From RGIG9060 sp036307825 (GTDB lineage: Bacteria; Spirochaetota; Spirochaetia; Treponematales; Treponemataceae): a DNA stretch of 64,000 bases. A program made the position numbers and the translations under genes. The DNA lies in NCBI GenBank assembly GCA_036307825.1, contig JAXJWW010000122.1, positions 8,340 through 72,339 on the forward strand. The letters run 5' to 3'. Below, in pieces: positions 9,572-17,194 of the stretch (position 1 is its first letter; each line of letters starts with the position of its first letter). The notes under the pieces were generated by a model. It saw only the letters and a list, made by a program, of their open reading frames with translations. It did no database searches and was not told where the DNA came from.

Positions 9572-9598
9572 ATATCGGTGTTTAAAAATTTGACTTTA
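9572..9598 (-). promoter_or_regulatory. Sigma-28 (FliA) type promoter of the flgN-flgK-flgL-fliW-csrA operon
   Basis: Read leftward, TAAAGTCA (9598-9591), an 11-base spacer and ACCGATAT (9579-9572) match the sigma-28 consensus TAAAGTTT-N11-GCCGATAA at 12 of 16 positions with exact spacing. The predicted transcript starts near 9565, leaving a leader of about 10 bases that holds the GAGGTG ribosome site of flgN. Confidence 0.75.
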
Positions 9599-9656
9599 AT
9601 AAAAAAAATATTTTTTATAGAAAAAAAAATATTTATATAGATATTTATTTTACACC

Positions 9657-9685
9657 TTGACATTTTAGAAAATTATTAGTAATAT
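9657..9685 (+). promoter_or_regulatory. Promoter of the tRNA-His/Arg/Lys cluster
   Basis: A consensus TTGACA (9657-9662), 17-base spacer and TAATAT (9680-9685) precede the tRNA-His gene by 24 bases. The DNA just upstream (9595-9650) is almost pure A+T with A- and T-runs, which may act as an UP element. Confidence 0.75.
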
Positions 9686-9709
9686 CATTTTACTTGATTT
9701 ATTCAACAT

Positions 9710-9782
9710 GGTGCCCGTAGTTCAGGGGTAGAGCGCAAGATTGTGGATCTTGTTGTCGCGGGTTCAAATCCCGTCGGGCACC
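9710..9782 (+). tRNA. tRNA-His (anticodon GTG)
   Basis: A complete cloverleaf with anticodon GTG at 9743-9745 in loop TTGTGGA. The extra G at -1 (9710) can pair with the C discriminator (9782), the identity element of bacterial tRNA-His. The 3' CCA is not encoded. Confidence 0.95.
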
Positions 9783-9815
9783 CTACGCGTAAGTGATATG
9801 TTTTGCGTGTAATTT

Positions 9816-9889
9816 GCGTTTGTAGCTCAGCTGGATAGAGCGTCGGACTTCGAATCCGCAGGTCGCACGTTCGAATCGTGTCAGACGCA
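9816..9889 (+). tRNA. tRNA-Arg (anticodon TCG)
   Basis: Acceptor arms GCGTTTG and CAGACGC pair with one G:U. The anticodon loop CTTCGAA carries TCG at 9850-9852, reading CGA. The T-loop TTCGAAT is canonical. The last pair of the anticodon stem appears to be a mismatch. The 3' CCA is not encoded. Confidence 0.93.
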
Positions 9890-9892
9890 TTT

Positions 9893-9965
9893 GGGCCATT
9901 AGCTCAGTTGGTAGAGCAACAGACTCTTAATCTGTGGGTCGAAGGTTCGAACCCTTCATGGCTCA
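9893..9965 (+). tRNA. tRNA-Lys (anticodon CTT)
   Basis: Acceptor arms GGGCCAT and ATGGCTC pair with one G:U. The anticodon stem ACAGA/TCTGT encloses loop CTCTTAA with CTT at 9926-9928. It lies only 3 bases after tRNA-Arg, so both come from one precursor. The 3' CCA is not encoded. Confidence 0.95.
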
Positions 9966-9995
9966 AAAAAATGATAACTAATTTACAATAAGCAC

Positions 9996-10024
9996 TTGAC
10001 AAAATCTTTTGTTTAAGGTAACTT
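9996..10024 (+). promoter_or_regulatory. Probable promoter of the tRNA-Leu/Gly genes
   Basis: A perfect TTGACA (9996-10001), 17-base spacer and a weak -10 TAACTT (10019-10024), about 50 bases ahead of tRNA-Leu. The -10 match is poor, so confidence is limited. Confidence 0.45.
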
Positions 10025-10075
10025 AAGTTATCGTTCGCGAAGTTAGGTCATAAAGCTACTTCTTGACTGAAACAG

Positions 10076-10156
10076 GCGAGAGTGGTGAAATTGGCAGACA
10101 CGCTAGACTTAGGATCTAGTGCCCTAGGCGTGAGGGTTCAAGTCCCTCCTCTCGCA
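10076..10156 (+). tRNA. tRNA-Leu (anticodon TAG)
   Basis: An 81-base class II tRNA with a 7-bp acceptor stem GCGAGAG/CTCTCGC and a long variable arm (GCCCTAGGCGT). Anticodon stem CTAGA/TCTAG encloses loop CTTAGGA with TAG at 10110-10112. The 3' CCA is not encoded. Confidence 0.95.
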
Positions 10157-10221
10157 AACATCTTATGATGTTGATTTTATAAAGTTTTAAGGCGTGCGGA
10201 TTGGTATTCGTAGCTAATTAC

Positions 10222-10293
10222 GCGGAAATAGCTCAGGGGTAGAGCGCCACCTTGCCAAGGTGGATGTCGCGGGTTCAATTCCCGTTTTCCGCT
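10222..10293 (+). tRNA. tRNA-Gly (anticodon GCC)
   Basis: Acceptor GCGGAAA/TTTCCGC, anticodon stem CCACC/GGTGG and loop TTGCCAA with GCC at 10254-10256. It is the last tRNA of the cluster and is followed 8 bases later by a terminator. The 3' CCA is not encoded. Confidence 0.95.
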
Positions 10294-10300
10294 CTAAGCG

Positions 10301-10337
10301 AAAGCGATTCGGAAAGTTCTGAATCGCTTTTTTTTTT
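10301..10337 (+). terminator. Rho-independent terminator after the tRNA cluster
   Basis: A 10-bp perfect stem AAAGCGATTC/GAATCGCTTT with a 10-base loop runs straight into a long T tract. It separates the tRNA genes from tig. Confidence 0.9.
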
Positions 10338-10394
10338 GCAAGAATAAATTTCTTGTTAAAACAAATCATATCTCCATAAGGAAAGGAACTTGTC

Positions 10395-11762
10395 ATGACA
10401 GTTACAAAAGAAATCGAGAAATTAGAAAATTCAGCAGTAAAATTAACAATTACAATCAACAAAAAAGATGTTGCTGCTGGTTATGATGAAACATTAACAA
10501 AATATTCAAAAAATTTACAATTACCAGGATTCCGAAAAGGAAAAGTTCCTGTTTCAGTTTTAGAAAGAAAATATGGCGATGCTCTTAAAAATGATGTTGC
10601 TGGAGAATTAATCGAAAAAGCTCTTGAAGAAGTTTTTGGTGAATTTGACAAAGAAAAATCAGAAAACAGACCACTAGCCTATTCACAACCACAATTAGAT
10701 TCACTTCCTCAATTGGATGTAAAAAAAGATTTAGTTTTCTCTGTAATTTATGATGTAATGCCAACTGTAAAAGTTGAAGATTTCTCAGGAATCAAAATTG
10801 AAGAACCACAAGTAGAAATTACAGATGAAGAAATGAACGAAGAATTAAAAGCAATTCAAGAAAGAAATGCAATGGTTCTTGATAAAAAAGATTCAGAACC
10901 TGCTGCAAAAGATGATATTGCAACTATCAATTATTCAGAATTTGATGATAAAGGTGAAGAAATTGCTGGTTCAAAACGCGAAGGATTTGTATTTACAATC
11001 GGTTCTGGAGAAAACATCTACAAAATCGATGATGAAATTATCGGTATGAAAAAAGATGAAACAAAAGAAATCACAAAAACTTATGCTGATGATTTTGCAG
11101 ATAAAGATCTTGCAGGAACAACTAAAAAAATCAAAGTTACTGTAACAGCTCTTAAAATTAGAGATTTACCAGCACTTGATGATGAACTTGCACAAGATGT
11201 AAACGAAAAATACAAGACACTAGACGACTTAAAAGCAGATATTAAGAAAAATTTAAATGCTGCAAAAGATAATCGTATTAAAGAAATCAAATCAAATTCT
11301 TTAATCGAACAACTCGTTGAAAAATATCCTGTTGAACTTCCAAAATCAATGTTGGACGCAGAACTTGAAGGTCGCTGGAGAATGATGGCTCAAAGATTCC
11401 AATGTTCAGTTGAACAGCTTGATAAACTTATGGCTTCTTCAGGTCAGAAAAAAGAAGATTTATTAAACGAATGGTCAGACGATGCTGCAAAAATGCTTAA
11501 AGGTAGAATCATCGTTGAATCATTGTTAAAAGATTCAAAAATTGAAGTTACACCAGAAGAAGTTGAAGCAGAATACAATAAAATCGCTGAAGGTGCAGGA
11601 ATTTCTGTAGAAGAAGTAAAAAAACACTATGCGGATGCAGTAAAAAAAGAGTATCTTATAGATGACATAAAAGAACAAAAACTTTATACAGAAATTTTCG
11701 CAAAAGTAAAAATCACAAAAGGCGAAAAAATAAAGTTTGCAGATCTCTTTAAAAATGCTTAA
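10395..11762 (+). CDS. tig: Trigger factor (ribosome-associated chaperone and peptidyl-prolyl isomerase)
   Basis: Trigger factor meets nascent chains at the ribosome exit tunnel. The 455-residue protein has the N-terminal ribosome-binding domain with signature LPGFRKGKVP (residues 35-44), a central FKBP-type isomerase domain (about 165-255, with FTIGSGENIYKIDDEIIGM) and a long helical C-terminal chaperone domain. Ribosome site AAGGAAAGG lies about 8 bases before ATG. It is the first of tig-clpP-clpX, a common bacterial order that links folding to degradation. Confidence 0.96.
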   Translation: MTVTKEIEKLENSAVKLTITINKKDVAAGYDETLTKYSKNLQLPGFRKGKVPVSVLERKYGDALKNDVAGELIEKALEEVFGEFDKEKSENRPLAYSQPQLDSLPQLDVKKDLVFSVIYDVMPTVKVEDFSGIKIEEPQVEITDEEMNEELKAIQERNAMVLDKKDSEPAAKDDIATINYSEFDDKGEEIAGSKREGFVFTIGSGENIYKIDDEIIGMKKDETKEITKTYADDFADKDLAGTTKKIKVTVTALKIRDLPALDDELAQDVNEKYKTLDDLKADIKKNLNAAKDNRIKEIKSNSLIEQLVEKYPVELPKSMLDAELEGRWRMMAQRFQCSVEQLDKLMASSGQKKEDLLNEWSDDAAKMLKGRIIVESLLKDSKIEVTPEEVEAEYNKIAEGAGISVEEVKKHYADAVKKEYLIDDIKEQKLYTEIFAKVKITKGEKIKFADLFKNA

Positions 11763-11770
11763 ATTAATAT

Positions 11771-11807
11771 AGTGAGTAGGTTTTAAAATTTATAACTTAC
11801 TCACTAT
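11771..11807 (+). repeat. Inverted repeat between tig and clpP
   Basis: AGTGAGTAGG and CTTACTCACT form a 10-bp stem with one G:U or mismatch around a 17-base A+T loop. No T tract follows, so it is more likely a processing, stabilising or attenuating hairpin than a full terminator. Confidence 0.5.
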
Positions 11808-11835
11808 ACTTAAGATGAAAAAAGGAATTACAGTT

Positions 11836-12438
11836 ATGAATGAACAGATGAATTCACTTGTACCCAATGTAATCGAACACACAGGAAATGGTGAACGAAG
11901 TTATGACATCTATTCAAGGTTGCTAAAAGACAGAATTATTTTCGTTGATGGCGAAATTAATGATCTTACAGCAGATTTAGTTGTAGCACAAATTCTTTTT
12001 CTAGAATCACAGAATGCAGACAAAGATATCAGTATGTACATAAATAGCCCAGGCGGTTCAGTTACTGCGGGTTTAGCTATTTACGATACAATGCAGTATG
12101 TAAAAAGTGATATACAAACTATCTGTATGGGACAAGCTGCAAGTATGGCAGCAATCCTTCTTGCAGGTGGAACAAAAGGAAAAAGATATGCACTTCCTTC
12201 TTCAAGGGTTATGATTCATCAACCTTTTGGAGGAGTTCAAGGACAAGCATCAGATATTTCAATTCACACAAAAGAAATCATTAGATTAAAAAATCTTTCT
12301 ATTCAATATTTAGCAGATCACACAGAAAAATCTGTAGATCAAATTAAGATGGATATTGAACGAGATTTCTTTATGTCAGCACAAGAAGCTGTTGAATATG
12401 GAATTATCGATCATGTTATGCCAAAAAGAAAAAAATAA
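11836..12438 (+). CDS. clpP: ATP-dependent Clp protease proteolytic subunit
   Basis: ClpP forms the tetradecameric serine peptidase chamber fed by ClpX. The catalytic serine is visible in MGQAASMAA (Ser103), the histidine in MIHQPFGG (His128) and the aspartate in ERDFFMS (Asp177), counting from the chosen start. I take ATG at 11836 because AAGGA sits 9 bases upstream. An in-frame ATG at 11815 would add 7 residues but has no ribosome site. The 200-residue length is standard. clpX follows 12 bases downstream. Confidence 0.95.
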   Translation: MNEQMNSLVPNVIEHTGNGERSYDIYSRLLKDRIIFVDGEINDLTADLVVAQILFLESQNADKDISMYINSPGGSVTAGLAIYDTMQYVKSDIQTICMGQAASMAAILLAGGTKGKRYALPSSRVMIHQPFGGVQGQASDISIHTKEIIRLKNLSIQYLADHTEKSVDQIKMDIERDFFMSAQEAVEYGIIDHVMPKRKK

Positions 12439-12450
12439 TTTGGAGAAATA

Positions 12451-13701
12451 ATGTATAAAAATAAAAAATTGAACAATTGTTCTTTTTGTAATAAACCAGA
12501 AGCTCCAAATAGAATGCTAATTGAAGGTCCAAACTCTGTATTTATATGTAGACAGTGTATTGCACTTTGTAAAAATATTTTTGATGAAAAAGAAACAGAA
12601 ATTCCAGAGTTATCTTTAGATGAAATACCTTCACCAAAAGAATTTAAAGAATTTTTGGATCAATATGTAATTGGTCAAGATCACGCAAAAAAAGTTTTAT
12701 CAGTTGCGGTTTATAACCATTACAAACGATTATCAAAAATGAGTAGCGATTTTCAAAAAGATGTTCAGATTGAAAAATCCAACATTTTATTAATTGGTCC
12801 TACTGGTTCTGGAAAAACTTTGTTAGCAAAAACTTTGGCTCAAAAATTAAGAGTTCCATTTGCAATTGCTGATGCCACTACCCTAACTGAAGCAGGATAT
12901 GTTGGTGAAGATGTTGAAAATGTACTTCTCAAATTGATACAGGCTGCAAATGGAAATATCGCTGCTGCAGAAAGAGGAATCATCTTCATTGATGAAATTG
13001 ATAAGATTTCTAGAAAGTCTGAAAATGTTTCTATCACAAGAGATGTTTCTGGAGAAGGTGTACAACAAGCCTTGTTAAAAATTATTGAAGGAACTCAAGC
13101 TAGTGTTCCTCCTCAAGGTGGAAGAAAACATCCTAATCAAGAAATGCTTTCAATCGATACAACAAATATCTTGTTTATCTGTGGTGGAGCTTTTGTAGGC
13201 TTAGATAAAATCGTTGAATCAAGAGTTCATCAGCAAACAATGGGATTTGGGGCAACTGTATCAACTTTAAGCGATGAAGAAAAAACAGAATTGCTAAATC
13301 AAACAAATCCTGACGACTTGGTTAAATTTGGTCTTATCCCAGAATTAATTGGACGTTTGCCACTTTCTTGCGCATTAAAAGAATTAAGCAAAGAAGATTT
13401 GATGGTAATTCTTACAGAACCTAAAAATTCAATTATTAAACAATTTCAAGCTTCTTTTGCAATGGATAATGTTGATTTACAATTTACTCCTGATGCTATT
13501 GAAGCAATTGCTGATATTGCAATTGAACATAAAACAGGTGCTAGAGGTTTGCGTAGTATTGTAGAAAAACTACTTCTCGACATAATGTTTGAAGTTCCGT
13601 CAATAAAAGAACCAAAAAAACTTGTAATTACAAAGGATGTTGTTCAAAACAAAGAGAAAGCAACAATTGCATTGCTTGAAGACACTAAACAAGCAGGTTA
13701 A
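12451..13701 (+). CDS. clpX: ATP-dependent Clp protease ATP-binding subunit ClpX
   Basis: ClpX unfolds substrates and threads them into ClpP. The 416-residue protein has the N-terminal four-cysteine zinc domain (CSFCNK and CRQC, residues 8-33), Walker A GPTGSGKT near residue 115, Walker B IIFIDEIDK near 180, the RKSENVSITRDVSGEGVQQA block, and arginine-finger/sensor regions (IPELIGRLP, GARGLRS). The ribosome site is TGGAGA. It is the last gene of tig-clpP-clpX and is followed by a terminator. Confidence 0.97.
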   Translation: MYKNKKLNNCSFCNKPEAPNRMLIEGPNSVFICRQCIALCKNIFDEKETEIPELSLDEIPSPKEFKEFLDQYVIGQDHAKKVLSVAVYNHYKRLSKMSSDFQKDVQIEKSNILLIGPTGSGKTLLAKTLAQKLRVPFAIADATTLTEAGYVGEDVENVLLKLIQAANGNIAAAERGIIFIDEIDKISRKSENVSITRDVSGEGVQQALLKIIEGTQASVPPQGGRKHPNQEMLSIDTTNILFICGGAFVGLDKIVESRVHQQTMGFGATVSTLSDEEKTELLNQTNPDDLVKFGLIPELIGRLPLSCALKELSKEDLMVILTEPKNSIIKQFQASFAMDNVDLQFTPDAIEAIADIAIEHKTGARGLRSIVEKLLLDIMFEVPSIKEPKKLVITKDVVQNKEKATIALLEDTKQAG

Positions 13702-13726
13702 AATAACATAGTTTTACAAGAAATAA

Positions 13727-13776
13727 AGGTGTACCACAAAGATTTGAAAAAATTTTTTGAGGTACACTTTTTTTTT
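13727..13776 (+). terminator. Terminator of the tig-clpP-clpX operon
   Basis: GTGTACC (13729-13735) pairs with GGTACAC (13761-13767), and nine T residues follow. The loop of about 25 bases contains a secondary A/T stem. The convergent glycosyltransferase gene ends at 13778, directly beyond. Confidence 0.8.
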
Positions 13777-13777
13777 A

Positions 13778-14899
13778 CTAAACTTTTACAGCCTTTTCTA
13801 AAACCTCAACTGTTTTAATGGCAGTATTTTTCCAAGAAAATAATTTTACCCTATCAAGACCATTAGATATCAACCGTTTTCTTAAAGATTTATCTTCAAT
13901 AACTTGCTGAATTAGAGAAGCAAATTCTTCTGTATCATCTGGATTAAAATACAAAGCAGAATCACCAGCAATTTCTGGTAAAGCCCCTGCTCTAGCGCAC
14001 AACACAGGAATACCTGTAGAAATAGCTTCAATAATCGAAAGACCTGAACCATCGATTACAGAAGGAAAAATACAAGCATCTGCACAAGAATATAATTCAG
14101 GCAAATTATCATGTTCAAAATAATCTGTAATAAAAATATCAGAACTGTAAGGAGAATTTTCTACTGCTTTTTGAACATCTTTTGCATAACGTTGTTCAGC
14201 TCCGGCTAAAACTAATCTGTGAGGAGCACCTGTTTTTTCTTTAAAAAGTGAAAAAGCTTTTATCAATTGGATATGTTTTTTTTCTTCACAAGAAAGTCGT
14301 GAAGCATAAATAAAAAAAGGTCTACGAATTGAAAATGGATTTATCAACACAACATCATCTTCAAATTCTGTATGAGGATAGAAAAAACTATGGTCTAAAC
14401 CATTGTGAATAACATCAATTTTTTCCTTATCAATTCCTAAAGAAACTAAGTCTTTTTTGATAAATTGACTAGTTGCAATAATTAAAGTTGCATTATTTAA
14501 ACTTGCAAGCAATGATTTTTTTTGAAATACATTATCACAATTTTTTAATGAAAAAGAAATTATATCTTGAACGATAGCAACACCTTTTGCATTTCCCACA
14601 AATGGAGTTATACTAGAACTAACATTATAAAAAACTACATCATATTTTTCTTTTTTTACAAAACCAGGTAATGAAAAAATATTCCACAATTTTGCAATAG
14701 CAGAACCTTCCTTCAATTTTAAAGAGTGGAATTTATAATTTAATTCTTTGTTAAAAATATATCTATCTGATTTTGAACCAAAAATTTCAATATCGTGTTT
14801 ACAAATTTCAGGAAAATTCTTTAATAACGAAATAAAATAAGTGCCAAGTCCAGAACGACCATCTTTATCAACACCAAAAACATTAATTCCTATCTTCAT
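13778..14899 (-). CDS. Family 4 glycosyltransferase
   Basis: A 373-residue GT-B-fold glycosyltransferase with an N-terminal acceptor domain (GRSGLGTYFISLL near residue 15) and a C-terminal donor domain (YASRLSCEEKKHIQLIKAF, then EHDNLPELYSCADACIFPS). The EX7E motif of GT4 reads DGSGLSIIE, with aspartate replacing the usual first glutamate, followed by AISTGIPVLCARAGALPE. Sugar donor and acceptor cannot be told. It is a single gene, divergent from the helicase gene. No Shine-Dalgarno sequence precedes the ATG, and TGCTATAAT lies 9 bases upstream, so the mRNA may be leaderless. Confidence 0.88.
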   Translation of the reverse strand: MKIGINVFGVDKDGRSGLGTYFISLLKNFPEICKHDIEIFGSKSDRYIFNKELNYKFHSLKLKEGSAIAKLWNIFSLPGFVKKEKYDVVFYNVSSSITPFVGNAKGVAIVQDIISFSLKNCDNVFQKKSLLASLNNATLIIATSQFIKKDLVSLGIDKEKIDVIHNGLDHSFFYPHTEFEDDVVLINPFSIRRPFFIYASRLSCEEKKHIQLIKAFSLFKEKTGAPHRLVLAGAEQRYAKDVQKAVENSPYSSDIFITDYFEHDNLPELYSCADACIFPSVIDGSGLSIIEAISTGIPVLCARAGALPEIAGDSALYFNPDDTEEFASLIQQVIEDKSLRKRLISNGLDRVKLFSWKNTAIKTVEVLEKAVKV

Positions 14900-14908
14900 A
14901 CCATTTTG

Positions 14909-14917
14909 ATTATAGCA
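14909..14917 (-). promoter_or_regulatory. Extended -10 promoter of the glycosyltransferase gene
   Basis: Reading leftward, TGCTATAAT (14917-14909) is an extended -10 element ending 9 bases before the ATG. No good -35 hexamer is seen at 16-18 bases, which extended -10 promoters can do without. Confidence 0.6.
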
Positions 14918-14932
14918 CAGGAATTCAAAATA

Positions 14933-14941
14933 TGCTATAGT
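14933..14941 (+). promoter_or_regulatory. Extended -10 promoter of the RNA helicase gene
   Basis: TGCTATAGT (14933-14941) is an extended -10 element ending 7 bases before the ATG at 14949. It faces the glycosyltransferase promoter within a 49-base intergenic gap. Confidence 0.55.
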
Positions 14942-14948
14942 ATTTTAC

Positions 14949-16115
14949 ATGACAAATTTAACTACATTTTTAGATTTAGGAATCACAGAACAATTAAATT
15001 CAAAATTACAAGAAAATAATTTAGTAACGCCAACTGCTGTACAAACAAAGGTGATTCCTGAGATTTTAGAAAACAAATCATTATTATTTCAATCAGAAAC
15101 TGGAACAGGTAAAACATTAGCGTTTTTATTACCTATTTTACAAAATATAAATGAAGATGATAAATCTGTACAAGCAATTATTTTGTCCCCTACTCACGAA
15201 TTATCTTCTCAGATAAAAGGTGAAATTCAAAAAATTTCAAATTACAAAACAATGTTGTGTATCGGTGGAACTCCATTAAAAAGACAAATCGAAACACTAA
15301 AAGAAAAACCAAAGGTAGTAATTGGAAGTCCTGTTCGTATAAAAGAATTAATTTTCTTAAAAAAATTAAAAGTTCAAGGTGTAAAAACCATTGTTTTTGA
15401 TGAAATCGATAGACTTATCGAACCAGAAATAAGAGATGAAACAATTGATTTACTAAAATTATTAAATTCCGATGTTCAACTTATCGGATGTTCTGCAACC
15501 GTAAAACCAAATGTAAAGAAAGTTTTTGAAACTGCCCTATCTTCGATGCGTGAAAATTCTCAAATTGAATATATTGAACTTCCATTGGAAGATATTTTAC
15601 AAAAAAGAATTACACACTGGGCAATTTATGCAGAACAACGAAACAAAATTGATACTTTAAGAAGTTTAATTTCAGCAATAAAACCAGAAAAATTATTGAT
15701 TTTTACAGCAAAAACTGATCAAGTTGCAATTATTACAGACAAATTACAGTACAAAAAAATCGATTGTGTTGGATTACATTCAAAAACTGATAAAATTCAA
15801 CGAAAAACGATTATTGATAGATTTAAATCTGGAAAAACAAAAATTCTAATTACAAGTGATTTAGCAGCACGGGGGTTAGATATTCAAGGTGTAACTCACA
15901 TTGTTCAAATGGATTTACCATCAAATGACGATTTTTTTATCCATCGAGCAGGAAGAACAGGTCGAGCAGGAAATACAGGTATTAACATTGTAATTGGTGA
16001 TGGTTATGAAATGAAAAAATATGCAAACTTAGAAAAGAAACTAAAAATTGTTGTTTATCCTAAAGTTTTGCATAGCGGAAAAGTTGTAAATCCAATGGAT
16101 TTTGATAAAGACTAA
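14949..16115 (+). CDS. DEAD-box family ATP-dependent RNA helicase
   Basis: A 388-residue two-domain RNA helicase core. Motifs in order: Q motif TPTAVQTKVIPEI, motif I SETGTGKT, Ia SPTHELS, GG, motif II DEID instead of DEAD, motif III SAT, motif V SDLAARGLDIQ and motif VI HRAGRTGRAG. It has no C-terminal extension such as the DbpA RNA-binding domain, so the target RNA is unknown; ribosome assembly or mRNA turnover are usual roles. No ribosome site precedes the ATG, and an extended -10 box lies 7 bases upstream. Confidence 0.93.
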   Translation: MTNLTTFLDLGITEQLNSKLQENNLVTPTAVQTKVIPEILENKSLLFQSETGTGKTLAFLLPILQNINEDDKSVQAIILSPTHELSSQIKGEIQKISNYKTMLCIGGTPLKRQIETLKEKPKVVIGSPVRIKELIFLKKLKVQGVKTIVFDEIDRLIEPEIRDETIDLLKLLNSDVQLIGCSATVKPNVKKVFETALSSMRENSQIEYIELPLEDILQKRITHWAIYAEQRNKIDTLRSLISAIKPEKLLIFTAKTDQVAIITDKLQYKKIDCVGLHSKTDKIQRKTIIDRFKSGKTKILITSDLAARGLDIQGVTHIVQMDLPSNDDFFIHRAGRTGRAGNTGINIVIGDGYEMKKYANLEKKLKIVVYPKVLHSGKVVNPMDFDKD

Positions 16116-16132
16116 ATATATTTTCTATAATA

Positions 16133-16161
16133 TTGATTTTTTCAAATATAATTAGTATATT
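16133..16161 (+). promoter_or_regulatory. Promoter of hflK-hflC
   Basis: TTGATT (16133-16138), 17-base spacer and TATATT (16156-16161), giving a leader of about 30 bases that contains AAGGA. Confidence 0.6.
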
Positions 16162-16198
16162 AAAATGATATCTTTTAATAAGGAATGATAGATTCATT

Positions 16199-17194
16199 AT
16201 GAATGAAAATACAGAAAATGTAACACCAAAAAGAAAGAAAAATAACATCACAGGATCTTCAATAGCATTTGTTGTTTTTCTTATTGTTGTTGGAGTTGTT
16301 TTGTTTTCAAGTTTTTTTAAAGTTGATGCAACAGAACAAGCAGTAATCACTCGTTTTGGTAAATATCAAACAACAGTAGGCCCTGGACTTCACTTAAAAC
16401 TTCCCTTTGGCATTGAAAAAAATTATAATGTGCCTGTAAAGGTTGTTCAAACAGAACAGTTTGGTTTTACAACTAACAAAAATATATCCAAAACTCAATT
16501 AAACAATCTTTCTAAAGAATCAACTATGCTTACAGGGGATTTAAATATTGTAGATGTTGAATGGATTATTCAATACAGAATTGTAAATCCAGCGGATTGG
16601 TTATTCAATGTAAAAGAAAAAACACAAACAATACGAGATATTTCTCAGTCTGTAGTAAACACTCTTGTTGGAGATAGAGCAATTCTTGATGTTATGGGAA
16701 AAGAGCGTTCTGCTATTCAAAATGCAGCTCAAGAATTGATGAATCAAAACTATGAACAATTAGGACTTGGAATCAATGTTATTGCGGTTCAGTTGCAGAA
16801 TGTTGTTCCACCAAAAGGTGTTCAAGATGCTTTTGAAGATGTAAATAAAGCCAGTCAAGATATGGAAAGATACATCAACGAAGGGAAAGAAGCTTACAAT
16901 GCACAAATTCCACTTTCTCGAGGTATTGCTGACCAACAAGTTCAAATTGCAGAAGGTTACGCTATTGACAGAGTAAACAGAGCAAAAGGTGATGTTGCAA
17001 GATTTTCGGCAATTTACAAAGAATATGTAAAGTCCCCTTCAATCACAAGAGAACGATTATATCTTGAAATGATGGAAGAAATTTTCAAAGCAAAACAAGG
17101 TTCAGTTCTTATTGATAAAGAATTAGAAAGTCTCTTGCCAATTAAAAATTTAGATAACTCAAAAGTAAACTCAGCACAAGGAGGTAAACAATAA
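16199..17194 (+). CDS. hflK: SPFH-family membrane protease modulator HflK
   Basis: HflK forms with HflC a large membrane complex around the FtsH protease and limits its action on membrane proteins. The 331-residue protein has a short cytoplasmic N-terminus rich in lysine, one membrane segment (residues 20-40, SSIAFVVFLIVVGVVLF) and a periplasmic SPFH/band-7 domain starting VDATEQAVITRFGKYQ. The helical C-terminal part contains QVQIAEGYAIDRVNRAKGD. The TAATG junction with hflC overlaps by one base, so the two are translationally coupled. Confidence 0.93.
   Translation: MNENTENVTPKRKKNNITGSSIAFVVFLIVVGVVLFSSFFKVDATEQAVITRFGKYQTTVGPGLHLKLPFGIEKNYNVPVKVVQTEQFGFTTNKNISKTQLNNLSKESTMLTGDLNIVDVEWIIQYRIVNPADWLFNVKEKTQTIRDISQSVVNTLVGDRAILDVMGKERSAIQNAAQELMNQNYEQLGLGINVIAVQLQNVVPPKGVQDAFEDVNKASQDMERYINEGKEAYNAQIPLSRGIADQQVQIAEGYAIDRVNRAKGDVARFSAIYKEYVKSPSITRERLYLEMMEEIFKAKQGSVLIDKELESLLPIKNLDNSKVNSAQGGKQ

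Noticed and set aside
11771..11807. Terminator between tig and clpP
   Set aside because: The stem lacks a T tract and tig-clpP-clpX usually form one operon, so it is listed as an inverted repeat only.
13778..14899. Glycosyltransferase as a dead enzyme because of D instead of E in EX7E
   Set aside because: Asp replaces only the less strict first glutamate; the rest of the donor site is intact.
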